Shown: positions 33,471 to 42,267 of the stretch, piece by piece | Position numbering within the stretch: the first letter of the stretch is position 1 | Layout: each line of letters opens with the position of its first letter | Assembly: GCF_036227205.1 (NCBI RefSeq) | Contig: NZ_CP109442.1 | Coordinates: 7,564,001 to 7,628,000, forward strand | DNA length: 64,000 nt | DNA from: Amycolatopsis sp. NBC_01480 | GTDB lineage: Bacteria > Actinomycetota > Actinomycetes > Mycobacteriales > Pseudonocardiaceae | Direction: 5' to 3' | The notes under the pieces: generated by a model | What the model was told of the DNA's origin: nothing | The model's input: the letters and a program-made list of their open reading frames with translations, nothing else | The model's database searches: none | Made by a program: the position numbers and the translations under genes

Positions 33471-35231
33471 TCAGGCCAGCAGTTCCTGCAGTTCGAGGAC
33501 CGCGCGGGACAGCTCGTCGGCGAAGCGGTGCATCTCCGCCGAAACGTGTTTCGGGGTGCTGAGGTAGATGTTCCAGCGGTCCGGCAGCAGCACGTACGCC
33601 ACGCCGATGCACTGCGGGCTGGTCGAGCCGAAGCCGAAGTACTGGATGCTGACCGAGGGCGCGGAGCTGGTGCTCAGGTAGTCGTCGCGCGACTTCAGCC
33701 AGCCCGGCGAGGAGTACAGCGCCGGCGTTTCGGTGTCACCACGGCGTTTCCCGATCAGCTGCAGCTCCCACAGGTGCTGTTCCGGCGCGTCCCCGGCCTG
33801 GCACTCCTTGGCGCGGGCGACGTGCTTCGCGGCGGCTGCGCGGAAAGCCTCACGCTTCTCGTCGGGGGAGGCCTGCTCGTCGGTCATGAGGTCGGCGAAG
33901 CGCACGACCTCGGGCGTCACCACCCGCATCGCCTCGGTGCGGCCGTTCTGGAACTGCCGGGTGGCGATCGATTCGTACGTCGCGCCGGTCAGGCCCTTCG
34001 CCCGGCGGTGGGCCAACTGGTACGCCATTTGCGCGAACGCGTCCGGCGACATCTTCAGTTCTTTCGCCCGGTTCGCACCGAAGTCGAAGGACAACGTCTG
34101 CGTCGCCGTCGCATCGGCGTACGCCTTGAAGGCCGCCCCGGCCGCTTGCGCGTCTTCGCGGAGGGCGTCGGTCAGCTTGAACTCGACGACCTCGTGCCCG
34201 GGAACGCCGGAAGCCGGCTCCCGCTCGGCCCGTGAACCGTTCAGCACGGCGTCGGTGAAGCCGAGGATGGTGGTGCCGTCGAGTTCGCAGTGCTCGACGT
34301 TGATCCCCGCGGTGCCGTCCGCGAACACGATGAACGACACGGCCTTGTCGAACCAGCGGTTGCCGCTGTCCCCGTGCAGCAGCCGGTCCCCGGCTTCGAG
34401 CGCGGTCGACGGCGTGAAGTCGTCCAGGCACAGGCAGAACAGCGCGGTCTCGATGGTTTCCAGCGCTGCGCCGTTCCCCGCTTCGAGCAGGGCCGCGCGC
34501 GAAGCCGCCCACTCCGCGCGGGCCATCGTGGTGAAGTGCCCGGCGGCGACGTCGGTGACGTTGTCGTCCTTGAGAATCGCGCGCAGGCCGTCGGCGAGCT
34601 GCCCGGGGGAGTACGGGCGGCCGTCCTCGTCGAGCACGTCCAGCCGGTACGGGGTGTTCTGGTGGAACACCACGATGTGCCGCTCGCGCGATGGTCCCTC
34701 CCAGCCCTCGCGGTACGGGGTGCGCACGGTGTCCAGCTCGACGCCGGGGATCCGCGTTGCCGAGAACAGGAACTTGTGCTGCACCATGGACTGCGGCGCG
34801 CCCCGCACGAGCACCGGCGGCACCAGCTCGTCGTCCACGCGCAGCTTGTAGTCGACGGCGGAAGCGGCCAGCTCGGCCGCGCGCTCCACCTGGCCCAGCG
34901 GGGACTCCCGGAACAGGAAGAAGAAGTTGGCGTTGAGCGCGATCCGGTCGCGGCGGCCGAGATAGCGGTACGGCCAGAAGGTGTCGAGCCAGCTGCGCAC
35001 GCCGGGGGACCGGTCGTACTCCTCCAGCGCCGCCTGCAGTCCGTGCGCCGGGCTGTCCGGCGCGAGGAACTCCGCGACCGCGGCTTCGGTCTCGGTCAGC
35101 TCCTGCGCGGTCAGCAGCGGCGCGCACCACTCGAGGAAGCGGCGGCCGCTGGCCTCCAGCGTGGGCACGGGGACCCGGGGGAGCCGGTCGTCGTTGCCGA
35201 AGGTGCGGGTGGACCATTCCGGACTGCTCAC
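33471..35231 (-). CDS. Choline/carnitine O-acyltransferase family protein
   Basis: This 586-residue protein has the length and layout of carnitine acyltransferases. It has an N-terminal LPRVPVPTLEASGRRFLEW segment (family signature LP.LPVP.L..T...Y), the catalytic histidine in NVEHCELDGT (~325; family N.EH...DG), and the C-terminal SPQCIGVAYVLLPDRWNIYLST. Such enzymes move acyl groups between CoA and carnitine or choline; bacterial members are uncommon and mostly uncharacterised. Start GTG 35231 follows AAGGAAAACC. The upstream 2-oxoglutarate oxygenase gene lies on the same strand, separated by a hairpin. Confidence 0.9.
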   Translation of the reverse strand: MSSPEWSTRTFGNDDRLPRVPVPTLEASGRRFLEWCAPLLTAQELTETEAAVAEFLAPDSPAHGLQAALEEYDRSPGVRSWLDTFWPYRYLGRRDRIALNANFFFLFRESPLGQVERAAELAASAVDYKLRVDDELVPPVLVRGAPQSMVQHKFLFSATRIPGVELDTVRTPYREGWEGPSRERHIVVFHQNTPYRLDVLDEDGRPYSPGQLADGLRAILKDDNVTDVAAGHFTTMARAEWAASRAALLEAGNGAALETIETALFCLCLDDFTPSTALEAGDRLLHGDSGNRWFDKAVSFIVFADGTAGINVEHCELDGTTILGFTDAVLNGSRAEREPASGVPGHEVVEFKLTDALREDAQAAGAAFKAYADATATQTLSFDFGANRAKELKMSPDAFAQMAYQLAHRRAKGLTGATYESIATRQFQNGRTEAMRVVTPEVVRFADLMTDEQASPDEKREAFRAAAAKHVARAKECQAGDAPEQHLWELQLIGKRRGDTETPALYSSPGWLKSRDDYLSTSSAPSVSIQYFGFGSTSPQCIGVAYVLLPDRWNIYLSTPKHVSAEMHRFADELSRAVLELQELLA

Positions 35232-35364
35232 GGTTTTCCTTGTCTGTCGGTGCCTGTCGGAGCCACCAGGGCCGGGAGCGCCCCAATGTGGCGTTGGTTG
35301 CGTGGAATCAGGGCTGGGCGCGGAGCGCCTCCGTTGAGGGTGGTGGTGGGGCAGGGCTGGAGCA

Positions 35365-35411
35365 CCCAATGTGGCGTTCGGTGCGCTGGACGCACCGAAC
35401 GCCACATTGGG
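35365..35411. repeat. 21-bp perfect stem-loop (CCAATGTGGCGTT family)
   Basis: CCCAATGTGGCGTTCGGTGCG (35365-35385) pairs perfectly with 35391-35411 around a 5-base loop. A lone half copy (CCCCAATGTGGCGTTGGTTGCG) lies at 35281-35302. It stands between two minus-strand genes, so it probably ends the oxygenase transcript. The half copy shows the sequence is a repeated element and not a one-off terminator. Confidence 0.75.
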
Positions 35412-35437
35412 GCGCAAGCCGGCCGGGGCACCGGACG

Positions 35438-36295
35438 CTAATCCAGCAGCTCGTCGCCCCGGTCGGTGCGCCCGCCGAGGTGGGCGGGCAGGACCCGGCC
35501 GAACAGCTGCCGGGTCCGTTCCGCGCTGCCGACGACCCCTGGGCGCTCGCTGTAGGCGAAGATAGCGGAGTGGCGCGCGACGGCGCCTTCCACCGTGCTG
35601 ATCCGGTGCAAGGCGAAGCGTCCTTTGAACAGCTGCAGATCGCCCGGCCGGAGCTTTAGGTGGCGCACCGGGTAAGTGCCGTCTTCGCGGATCACCGCGC
35701 GGACCGCCGGGAAGTTCTCGTCGGCCGCGGACCGGATGTTCGGGCAGTACTCGAAGGTCCCGCCCTCGGCGGCGGCCTGGGTGAGCAGGCTGACCGTGTG
35801 GGTGTTGGTGTCGAAGTGCCACGGGTGCGCGCGGCCGGGCGCGATGACGTTGAGCGTCAGCCCGGACAGCGGGTCGGCGAGCTCGTGCAGCCGCGGCCGG
35901 CCGAAGCAGTCGGCGACGAACCGCTGGAACAGCGGGCTGGTGTAGAGCCGGCTGATCAGCGACGAGGCCGGGACGTGGTCCCGCGCCACGAAGGCGTTGC
36001 CGCGCTCCATGATCGTCCGGCCCGGGTGGTCTTCGGGCAGCGGCTCGTCGATCGCGGTGTTGTAGGCGTTGACCTTCTCGATCTTCGTGTACGCGTGGGG
36101 TTCGAGCGCGGCGCACTCGGCGCGCAGCACCTCGTGCAGCTCGGGCCGGATGAAGTGCTCCAGCACGCTGCAGCCGGCTTCGGCCAGCTCCGCCCGGGTG
36201 CGCCCGACGGTCTCGCGCCAGGCCGGGCTGTCCGGCTCGGTGAGCGGGTAGCGGCCGGTGTCGACCATTTCCAGCGCGGCCACGGAGGTGCTCAT
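35438..36295 (-). CDS. Phytanoyl-CoA dioxygenase-type Fe(II)/2-oxoglutarate oxygenase
   Basis: This 285-residue protein has the iron facial triad in HPWHFDTNTHTVSLL (HxD, ~155-160) and a distal histidine in FKGRFALHRIS (~240); a 2-oxoglutarate-binding arginine follows (VARHSAIFAY). The pattern ALEPHAYTKIEKVNAYNT, and FVARDHVPASSLISRLY, resembles the amino-acid hydroxylase/halogenase group sometimes labelled 'ArpA'. Because the Asp of HxD is present, hydroxylation and not halogenation is expected. ATG 36295 follows GAGAGGACTTC. It is paired with a carnitine-acyltransferase-like gene, so a trimethylammonium or basic amino-acid substrate is conceivable. Confidence 0.85.
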   Translation of the reverse strand: MSTSVAALEMVDTGRYPLTEPDSPAWRETVGRTRAELAEAGCSVLEHFIRPELHEVLRAECAALEPHAYTKIEKVNAYNTAIDEPLPEDHPGRTIMERGNAFVARDHVPASSLISRLYTSPLFQRFVADCFGRPRLHELADPLSGLTLNVIAPGRAHPWHFDTNTHTVSLLTQAAAEGGTFEYCPNIRSAADENFPAVRAVIREDGTYPVRHLKLRPGDLQLFKGRFALHRISTVEGAVARHSAIFAYSERPGVVGSAERTRQLFGRVLPAHLGGRTDRGDELLD

Positions 36296-36396
36296 CGAAG
36301 TCCTCTCGGCAGGTGAAGCCTCGGTGCTTGCCCTGGACGTGAGGAAAAGAGGTAGCACAGATCCCGGCCGCTCAACCGTCGGTTTGTGAGCAAGGA

Positions 36397-36444
36397 CTCG
36401 TGAGTGCTTATGACGCGGTTCTAACCGTCATAAACACTCACGAG
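36397..36444. repeat. Long stem-loop (CTCGTGAGTG family, diverged copy)
   Basis: CTCGTGAGTGCTTATGACGCGGTT (36397-36420) pairs with AACCGTCATAAACACTCACGAG (36423-36444) except for a G-T pair and a 2-base bulge. It closely matches the perfect copy at 59997-60044. It lies just after the M64 peptidase stop (minus strand) and is followed by TTTTT on the plus strand. Confidence 0.8.
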
Positions 36445-36452
36445 CTTTTTGC

Positions 36453-37424
36453 TCAGGCGGCGTGGCGGTGCGGCGCCAGGCTGGGCGCCTCGCGGTAGAA
36501 CCCGGCGATCATCGCGTCCGTGCTGGGCGGGTTGAACGGCTGGCCGAGCGTGCGCATGATCGAGTTCTCGCTGGGCCGGTACATCCCGGTCTGGCAGTAG
36601 CGGGAGCCCTCGTAGGCCCCGACGGTCCCGCCGTCCGGTGAAGGCTGGCCGAGGTACTGGTACCACTTCGCCTGCTGGGCGCGCATCTGGTCCTCGGTCA
36701 GCGAGGTCGCGTTCGGCTCGGCCGGCTCGCTCGGGTCGCAGTCGCCGTAGTCGTATTCATCGGCCAGCCCGCCGATGGAATGGCCCAGCTCGTGCTGGAC
36801 GATCTGGCTCGAGGCGCCGTTGCCGCCCGAGGAGGTGGCGACCTCGCCGCCGGAGCCGCCGTACTTGGTGCTGTTGGCCAGTACCAGGATCTGGTCCACG
36901 TCCGGCGCGGCCGCTGCGTACTGCTTCGCCTTGGTTTCGTCGACGCAGAGCAGCCGTTCGGTGTTGCCGCACCAGAAGTACGAGCCCATCGCGGTGTTGC
37001 GCTGGATGCCCTGGTCCGGATCGTTGCTGACGCCCGAATCCTGGGACACGACATTGACCTGCCAGATGTTGAACTGCTTGCGGTAGCTCTTGTACGGCTC
37101 GATCGAGAACAGCGCGTCGATGCTGGACTTGACGTTCTCGGAGTAGGTGGACATCTCGTCGGCGGTGTAGCCGTCGCCGACCACGACGAGGTCGAAAGTG
37201 GTGTCGCTGGGGCCGTTCTGCTCGATCGGGACCACGTCGGCCGGGCGGGCGATCCGGGCGGCGGCGCGGTCCGAGGCGGGCCGGGTCACCGTGACCCGGT
37301 GGATGCTGCCGCCGGGTTCGAAGACCTCCATCGACGTGGTGAAGCCGGAAGCCGCCGTGACGGCGGGGGCGAAACCGAGTGCCAGCGCGCCGCTCAGCGC
37401 GACCGCGAGACAGGCTCGTCGCAT
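36453..37424 (-). CDS. Secreted M64 family metallopeptidase
   Basis: This 323-residue protein has a signal peptide (RRACLAVALSGALALGFAPAVTAAS). The M64 pattern follows: DLVVVGDGYTADEMSTY (~80), DSGVSNDP, and the zinc motif VQHELGHSIGGLADEY (HExxH..., ~218), with a later GSRYCQTGMYRPSENSIMR. M64 includes IgA peptidase; actinomycete members are secreted proteases of unknown target. ATG 37424 follows CAAGGAGTCC. It is divergent from the LysR gene, over a 93-base gap. Confidence 0.9.
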   Translation of the reverse strand: MRRACLAVALSGALALGFAPAVTAASGFTTSMEVFEPGGSIHRVTVTRPASDRAAARIARPADVVPIEQNGPSDTTFDLVVVGDGYTADEMSTYSENVKSSIDALFSIEPYKSYRKQFNIWQVNVVSQDSGVSNDPDQGIQRNTAMGSYFWCGNTERLLCVDETKAKQYAAAAPDVDQILVLANSTKYGGSGGEVATSSGGNGASSQIVQHELGHSIGGLADEYDYGDCDPSEPAEPNATSLTEDQMRAQQAKWYQYLGQPSPDGGTVGAYEGSRYCQTGMYRPSENSIMRTLGQPFNPPSTDAMIAGFYREAPSLAPHRHAA

Positions 37425-37517
37425 GGGGGACTCCTTGCGGGGACGTGGGGGAGCCCTTCCACGATCCCGACTTTCGGCGGCTTCCGGGACATCCCAAGCG
37501 GCCATAAGGTCGGGGTT

Positions 37518-38477
37518 ATGGAGGTCGAGCTACGGCACCTGCGGCTCCTGTGCGCGGTGGCCGAAGCGGGCAGCATTTCCCGCGCCGCGGCCGGAATCGG
37601 CAGCAGCCAGCCGGCCTTGACCGCCTCGGTGCAGCGAATCGAGCGCGTTTTCGGCGGAAAGCTGTTCGTCCGCAGCCTCCGCGGGGTGGTGCCGACCGAA
37701 TTCGGCGAATGCGTGCTTTCCCGCGCGCGGACCGTGCTGTCCGCGGCGGACACGATGCACCGGGACGCGTCGCGGTGGCTGGTGGACGGCGCCGAGCGGC
37801 CGGTCGCGCTCGGCGGCATCGGCTCCTCCCTGGTGGTCGAGCTGGCCGACCGGATCGGGCACCCCTCGCACGGCCCGGCGGTCTCGGTGACCACGGAGTT
37901 CTCGCCCCGGCGGCTGCTCGACCGGCTGGCCGCCGGGGAACTCGACGCCGCGGTGGTGGCCGACTACCCCGGCCACGAACTGCGCCCGGCGCCGGAGGTT
38001 TCGCTGCGGCCGCTGGGCGTCCAGCCGGTGTTCGTCGCGCTCGCTGCCGATCATCCGGCGGCCGCCGACGCGGAGATCGACCTGGCCCGGCTCGACGGCG
38101 AACGGTGGGTGCTCGGCCCCTCGGACGGCGCCGGCTGGCCGGAATGCTTCGAGGAAGCCTGTGCGTCAGCCGGATTCCGGCCGCAGGTCGCGCACCGCAG
38201 CACTGAACTCCGGGCCCTGCAACGGCTGATCGCGGCCGGCCGGGCGATCTCGCCGTGCCAGGTCACCTTCCCCGTCACCCCGGAGATCGCGATCCGGCCG
38301 CTCGCCGGGGATCCACTGTGGATGCGGTACCTGATCGCGTGGCGGGCCGGCGGCGTCTTCGGCGGCGACCCGGGCGCGCTGATCGAGGCGGCCGACGCCG
38401 CGTACCGGTTCGAGACCGACAGCAGCCCCAGCCACCGGGAGTGGCGGCGCTCCCGGGTGGAGCGCGTCGCGCGCTGA
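37518..38477 (+). CDS. LysR family transcriptional regulator
   Basis: This 319-residue protein has the LysR HTH at the N-terminus (LRHLRLLCAVAEAGSISRAA, then SSQPALTASVQRIE) and a periplasmic-binding-like effector domain (about 90-300; GELDAAVVADYPGHEL). It is divergent from the M64 peptidase gene, the usual position for a regulator of its neighbour. ATG 37518 is preceded by a weak AAGGTCGGGG. The effector is unknown. Confidence 0.9.
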   Translation: MEVELRHLRLLCAVAEAGSISRAAAGIGSSQPALTASVQRIERVFGGKLFVRSLRGVVPTEFGECVLSRARTVLSAADTMHRDASRWLVDGAERPVALGGIGSSLVVELADRIGHPSHGPAVSVTTEFSPRRLLDRLAAGELDAAVVADYPGHELRPAPEVSLRPLGVQPVFVALAADHPAAADAEIDLARLDGERWVLGPSDGAGWPECFEEACASAGFRPQVAHRSTELRALQRLIAAGRAISPCQVTFPVTPEIAIRPLAGDPLWMRYLIAWRAGGVFGGDPGALIEAADAAYRFETDSSPSHREWRRSRVERVAR

Positions 38478-38595
38478 GGACAACCCGCGCATCGCCGGGC
38501 AAGCCCATGGCCGGCGAGTAAAGCAAGTGATTGACTTAACAGGGGTTCCCGGCCATGCTGGGCGGCAGCAGACATTCACCGACAAGGAGTTCGTG

Positions 38596-39816
38596 ATGGC
38601 GCAGAGCAACACCGGCCAGTTGCCCCGGTTCCCGTTCATCTCGGACGCTGCGCTGGAGCCGCCCGCCGAGTGGGCCGAGCTGCGCGCCGAGCGCCCGGTG
38701 ACGCCGGTGACGCTCGCCAGCGGCGACGAGGCCGCGCTGCTCACCCGCTACGACGACGTCAAGAGCCTGCTGTCCGACCCGCGGTTCACCCGGCCGGGCC
38801 CCGGCGACAACGCGGCGCGGGTCGCCGACACCGAGTCGGGCGGGGTGTTCAACAGTGAGATGGCCTCGGTGATGCCCCAGTTCGGCGCGCCGCACCTGAA
38901 GTGGCGGCGGCGGGTCGGCAAGTGGTTCACCGCCAAGCGGATGAACGCGCTGCGCCCCGGCATGGCGGCGATGGCCGAGCAGCTGATCGACGAGCTGGTG
39001 GCCAAGGGCGCGCCCGGCGACCTCAAGTCCGGCGTCGCCTTCCCGCTGCCGGTCTGGGTCATCTGCGACATGCTCGGCGTGCCGGACACCGATCGCGACC
39101 GGTTCGCCCACTGGTCGGACGTGATGCTCAGCATGACGCGCTACACCCAGGCGGAGTTCGACGCGGCGCAGCAGGAGTTCGGCCGGTACATGGGCGGGCA
39201 CATCGCGGCGAAGCGGGCGGATCCGGGCGAGGACATCCTCAGCGCGCTGATCGTCGACACCGGCAACGACGGCGAGCTGTGGTCCGACGCGCTGCTGTCC
39301 GCCACCGGCATCGGCCTGCTGATCGCCGGGCACGAGACCACCGCCAACATGATCGCCAAGATGGTCGCGATGCTGCTCGCGGACCGGAGCCGGTGGGAGC
39401 GGCTGCTGGCCGACCCGTCGCTGGTGCGCACGGCGGTCGAGGAGTCGCTGCGCGCGGACGCCAACGCCGGCGTCGGCATGATGCGGTACCTCAGCGAGGA
39501 CTTCGAGGTCGGCGGAACCGTGCTGCCGGCCGGGACCAGCGCGATGTGCAGCATGGCCGCGGCCAACCGCGACGAGCGCGCGTTCACGGATCCGTCCGGA
39601 ATGGACCTGGGCCGCAGCCCGAACCCGCACCTCGCGTTCGGCGCCGGCGCCCACGCCTGCCTCGGGCAGCCGCTGGCCCGCACCGAGCTGCAAGTGGTCC
39701 TGGAGGTGCTGCTGCGCAAGCTGCCCGCGCTGGAACTCGCCGTCCCGGCGGCCGAGCTGCGGCGGATCGAAGGGCTGGCCGTGGGCGGGCTGCGAGAGTT
39801 GCCGGTGCGCTGGTGA
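38596..39816 (+). CDS. Cytochrome P450
   Basis: This 406-residue P450 has I-helix AGHETTA (~245), ExxR in VEESLRADA (~280) and haem loop FGAGAHACLGQPLAR (Cys ~355). N-terminal FPFISDAALEPPAEWAELRAERPV is typical of CYP105-like actinomycete enzymes. ATG 38596 follows CAAGGAGTTCGTG; an in-frame ATT/GTG further upstream is not needed. A short AAGT-GATTG-ACTT repeat overlapping TTGACT lies 60 bases upstream. No ferredoxin is adjacent. The substrate is unknown. Confidence 0.95.
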   Translation: MAQSNTGQLPRFPFISDAALEPPAEWAELRAERPVTPVTLASGDEAALLTRYDDVKSLLSDPRFTRPGPGDNAARVADTESGGVFNSEMASVMPQFGAPHLKWRRRVGKWFTAKRMNALRPGMAAMAEQLIDELVAKGAPGDLKSGVAFPLPVWVICDMLGVPDTDRDRFAHWSDVMLSMTRYTQAEFDAAQQEFGRYMGGHIAAKRADPGEDILSALIVDTGNDGELWSDALLSATGIGLLIAGHETTANMIAKMVAMLLADRSRWERLLADPSLVRTAVEESLRADANAGVGMMRYLSEDFEVGGTVLPAGTSAMCSMAAANRDERAFTDPSGMDLGRSPNPHLAFGAGAHACLGQPLARTELQVVLEVLLRKLPALELAVPAAELRRIEGLAVGGLRELPVRW

Positions 39817-39855
39817 CGGCCTCGGTGTCCGTTGTGGACGGTTGGTACTGAGCTT

Positions 39856-40227
39856 CTACTGCTCCGGGTCGAGCCGCAGGGTGGAAGCCGTGGCCGTGTC
39901 GGACACCATGGAGCCCGCGCCCTGGCCGTACTTGGCGCGGTACGCGGCGTCGACGTCGGCGGTGACCGGCGCGTCGCCGATGTCCTCGATGGTGACGTCG
40001 GCTTCCATTCCCGGCACGCGGACGCGGGCCCGCCGTGCGCGCAGGGCCTGGCCGTACCAGCCGGTGTCCCGCCGGTGCCAGGTCCGCACGTAGACCTGCT
40101 CCCCGGCCACGACCACCCAGATCGGCACCCATTTCCGCAACTCGCCGTCGGCGCGCCGGACGGCGATCTCCAGCTCCCTGGCCGCCTCCGTCAGGCGGAG
40201 GTCTTCAGTGGACCATCGGGCAGTCAT
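39856..40227 (-). CDS. DUF2255 family protein
   Basis: This 123-residue small soluble protein reads EIAVRRADGELRKWVPIWVV, VYVRTWHRRDTGWYGQAL, and ITIED-like VTIEDIGDAPVTADVDAAYRAKYG. This is the DUF2255 (nitroreductase-like split-barrel) pattern: a sheet with conserved 'R...W.P.W.V..' and 'YR.KYG'. ATG 40227 has GGGAGG ten bases upstream. Function is unknown; a flavin or small-molecule role is assumed from the fold. Confidence 0.8.
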   Translation of the reverse strand: MTARWSTEDLRLTEAARELEIAVRRADGELRKWVPIWVVVAGEQVYVRTWHRRDTGWYGQALRARRARVRVPGMEADVTIEDIGDAPVTADVDAAYRAKYGQGAGSMVSDTATASTLRLDPEQ

Positions 40228-40314
40228 GGGCAAGGCCTCCCCGGTTTCCGTCACCCTGGCTCCTGGACTGTACTGCCGGCGGCCAGGTGGTCAGGAACCC
40301 TTCACCCGGTCCGG

Positions 40315-41091
40315 TCAGACCGCCTGGGCCGTCGGCAGGATGGTGATCTCGGTGAGGTTGACGTGGCGGGGGACCGAGGCGATGAACGCGATGGTCTCCG
40401 CGACGTCGGCCGGGCTGAGGACCTCGATGTCGCGGATCAGGTCGGCCATCAGGCGGCTGGCGTCGGGGTCGGTGACGTGGTCGGGCAGCTCGGTGTCGAC
40501 CATGCCGGGCTCGATCGCCGAGACCCGCACCATCTTCCGGCCCAGCTCGACGCGGGCGAGCCGCGAGAAGTGGCTCAGGTAGGCCTTGGTTCCGGAGTAG
40601 ACGGAGAACTTCTCCAGGATGCGCGTGGCCGCGATGGAGGACGTGGTGACGAGGTCGGCGGGCCCGCCTTCGGCCGCGGCGGCGATCAGCTGGGGGACGA
40701 ACGCGCCGAGCACGTTCATCACGCCGGTCACGTTCAGGTCGATCTGGCGCTGCCACTCGTCGACCTTCAGGTCTTCGATCGGCGAGATCAGCTGCACACC
40801 GGCGTTGTTCACCACGAGGTCGGCCCGCCCGAGCCGCCGCTCGACCTCCTGCGCCGCGGCAACCACGGCCTCGCGATCGGTGACGTCCAGCGGCAGGGCC
40901 AGCGCGGTGCCGCCGGCTTCGGTGATGCGCTCGGCCAGCGCGTCGAGGCTGTCCTTCCGCCGAGCAGCGACGGCGACCTTGGCGCCCAGCTCGGCGAGCC
41001 GCTCGGCAGTGGCCGCGCCGATGCCGCTGCTGGCCCCGGTGACAACGGCGACGCGACCGGCGAGCGGGGTGGTGGTGATGACCTTCGACAT
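40315..41091 (-). CDS. Short-chain dehydrogenase/reductase (SDR)
   Basis: This 258-residue classical SDR has TGASSGIGAATA (~18-29), NNAGVQL (~94), catalytic serine in VTTSSIAA and YSGTK (~163), and SAIEPGMVDTEL. It resembles the YdfG/serine dehydrogenase-like group. ATG 41091 follows CAGGGAGCACCCT. It could be transcribed with the DUF2255 gene downstream (87-base gap). The region upstream ends in the tail of a broken reductase gene. Confidence 0.92.
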   Translation of the reverse strand: MSKVITTTPLAGRVAVVTGASSGIGAATAERLAELGAKVAVAARRKDSLDALAERITEAGGTALALPLDVTDREAVVAAAQEVERRLGRADLVVNNAGVQLISPIEDLKVDEWQRQIDLNVTGVMNVLGAFVPQLIAAAAEGGPADLVTTSSIAATRILEKFSVYSGTKAYLSHFSRLARVELGRKMVRVSAIEPGMVDTELPDHVTDPDASRLMADLIRDIEVLSPADVAETIAFIASVPRHVNLTEITILPTAQAV

Positions 41092-41211
41092 AGGGTGCTC
41101 CCTGTTTCCCGTGGTGGGCTTGCTGTGCCTTCGAGAAAACCAGCCCAGCCAGGAGAAAAGGGGGTCGAAAAGGGGCATGTCTATCGGGGGACAACATGGT
41201 CCCCCCACGGC

Positions 41212-41436
41212 TCAGAAGACGACCACGACCTTGCCCCGGATGTGCTGGTTCGTGAAGTCGGTCAGCGCTTGACGGGCGTCGGAAAAGGCATACTCCGCAC
41301 CGATTTCGACGCGCAGAGCGCCGGTCGCGGCCAGGCTCGCGAGGTCGCCGAGGCGGCCGGTGGGGGTGGTGGTGCCGGTGTAGCGGGCGGTGACGTCGCG
41401 CTCGAAGGAGGGCGGGCCGCCGAGCGGGGAGACCGC
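41212..41436 (-). pseudogene. C-terminal remnant of an MDR oxidoreductase
   Basis: About 75 codons read SPLGGPPSFERDVTARY, TGRLGDLASLAATGALRVEI, EYAFSDARQALTDFTNQHIRGKVVVVF. This is the substrate-side end of a zinc-independent quinone oxidoreductase. It is intact to its stop at 41212. The N-terminal two thirds are missing: near 41436 the sequence becomes the middle of an SDR on the opposite strand. No start codon or ribosome site remains. Confidence 0.75.
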
Positions 41437-42175
41437 CAGGCCGCTGGACCGCCTGCCCGCCGACCTCAAGGCGGACGAGCGGGTGCTCCCGGTCGCGCTG
41501 GACGTGACCGACACCGCCGCCATCGGCCCGGCCGTCGCCGCGGTGGTGGCGCGGTTCGGCGGAATCGACGTGCTGGTCAACAACGCCGGGCGCGGTTTGC
41601 TCGGCGCGCTGGAAGAGGTCAGCGACGCCGAGGCGCGGTCGCTGTTCGACCTCAACGTGTTCGGCCTGATCAACGTGACCCGCGCGGTGCTGCCGCACAT
41701 GCGTGCGGCCGGTGGCGGCAAGATCGTCAACATCGGTTCGCGCTCCGGCTTCGAAGGCGAGCCCGGCGTGAGCATGTACAGCGCGTCGAAGTTCGCGGTC
41801 GCCGGTATCAGCGAGGCGCTTTCGGTGGAACTCGAGCCGTTCGGGATCCAGAGCATGGTCGTCGAGCCCGGGGTGTTCCGCACCGATTTCCTCGACCAGA
41901 GCTCGCTTTCACTGCCGGCCGGCCGCATCGCCGCGTACGACGGCACCCCGGCGCACTCCACATTGGACTGGGTCGGCGACGCCAACCACACCCAGCTGGG
42001 CGACCCGGTGAAGGGCGCGGCGCTGATCCACGAGGTGACGAGCGAGGACAAGCTGCCCAGCCACCTGCTGCTCGGCGGCGACGCGATCGACCGTTGGCAG
42101 GTGAAGGTGGAGCACCTGGCCGACGACGTGGAGCCGTGGCGCGAGAAGTCGGTCGCCACCGCGCACCAGGACTGA
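41390..42175 (+). pseudogene. SDR lacking its nucleotide-binding N-terminus
   Basis: The recognisable SDR starts around 41436 (LDRLPADLKADERVLPVALDV) and continues with NNAGRGLLGAL, catalytic MYSASK and the full C-terminus (RWQVKVEHLADDVEPWREKS). About 45 residues with the TGxxxGxG motif are absent; the codons before 41436 are antisense to the neighbouring reductase remnant. A GTG at 41390 opens the frame by chance. The product cannot bind NAD(P) normally. Close relatives include the intact SDR at 19451. Confidence 0.8.
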
Positions 42176-42220
42176 GCGCCTTCGCTCGCTGAGAAGAACC
42201 GCGGAAACTCTCAAGGAGCT

Positions 42221-42235
42221 CATCGTATAACGATG
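42221..42235. promoter_or_regulatory. Short inverted repeat before the secreted protein gene
   Basis: CATCGT-ATA-ACGATG is a perfect 6-bp inverted repeat, 33 bases before the start codon at 42268, in an AT-rich patch. It could be an operator overlapping the promoter (TATAAC inside it). Confidence 0.4.
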
Positions 42236-42267
42236 TTATGTGAGTCTTCGATCCTGGGAGGAACATC

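Noticed and set aside
35365..35411. Insertion sequence end or transposase at the palindromes
   Set aside because: No transposase gene or target-site duplication is seen near any of the stem-loops; they are treated as repeats or terminators.
36453..38477. Secondary-metabolite gene cluster around the two P450s
   Set aside because: No PKS, NRPS, terpene synthase or RiPP precursor genes near either P450; isolated P450s are common in these genomes.
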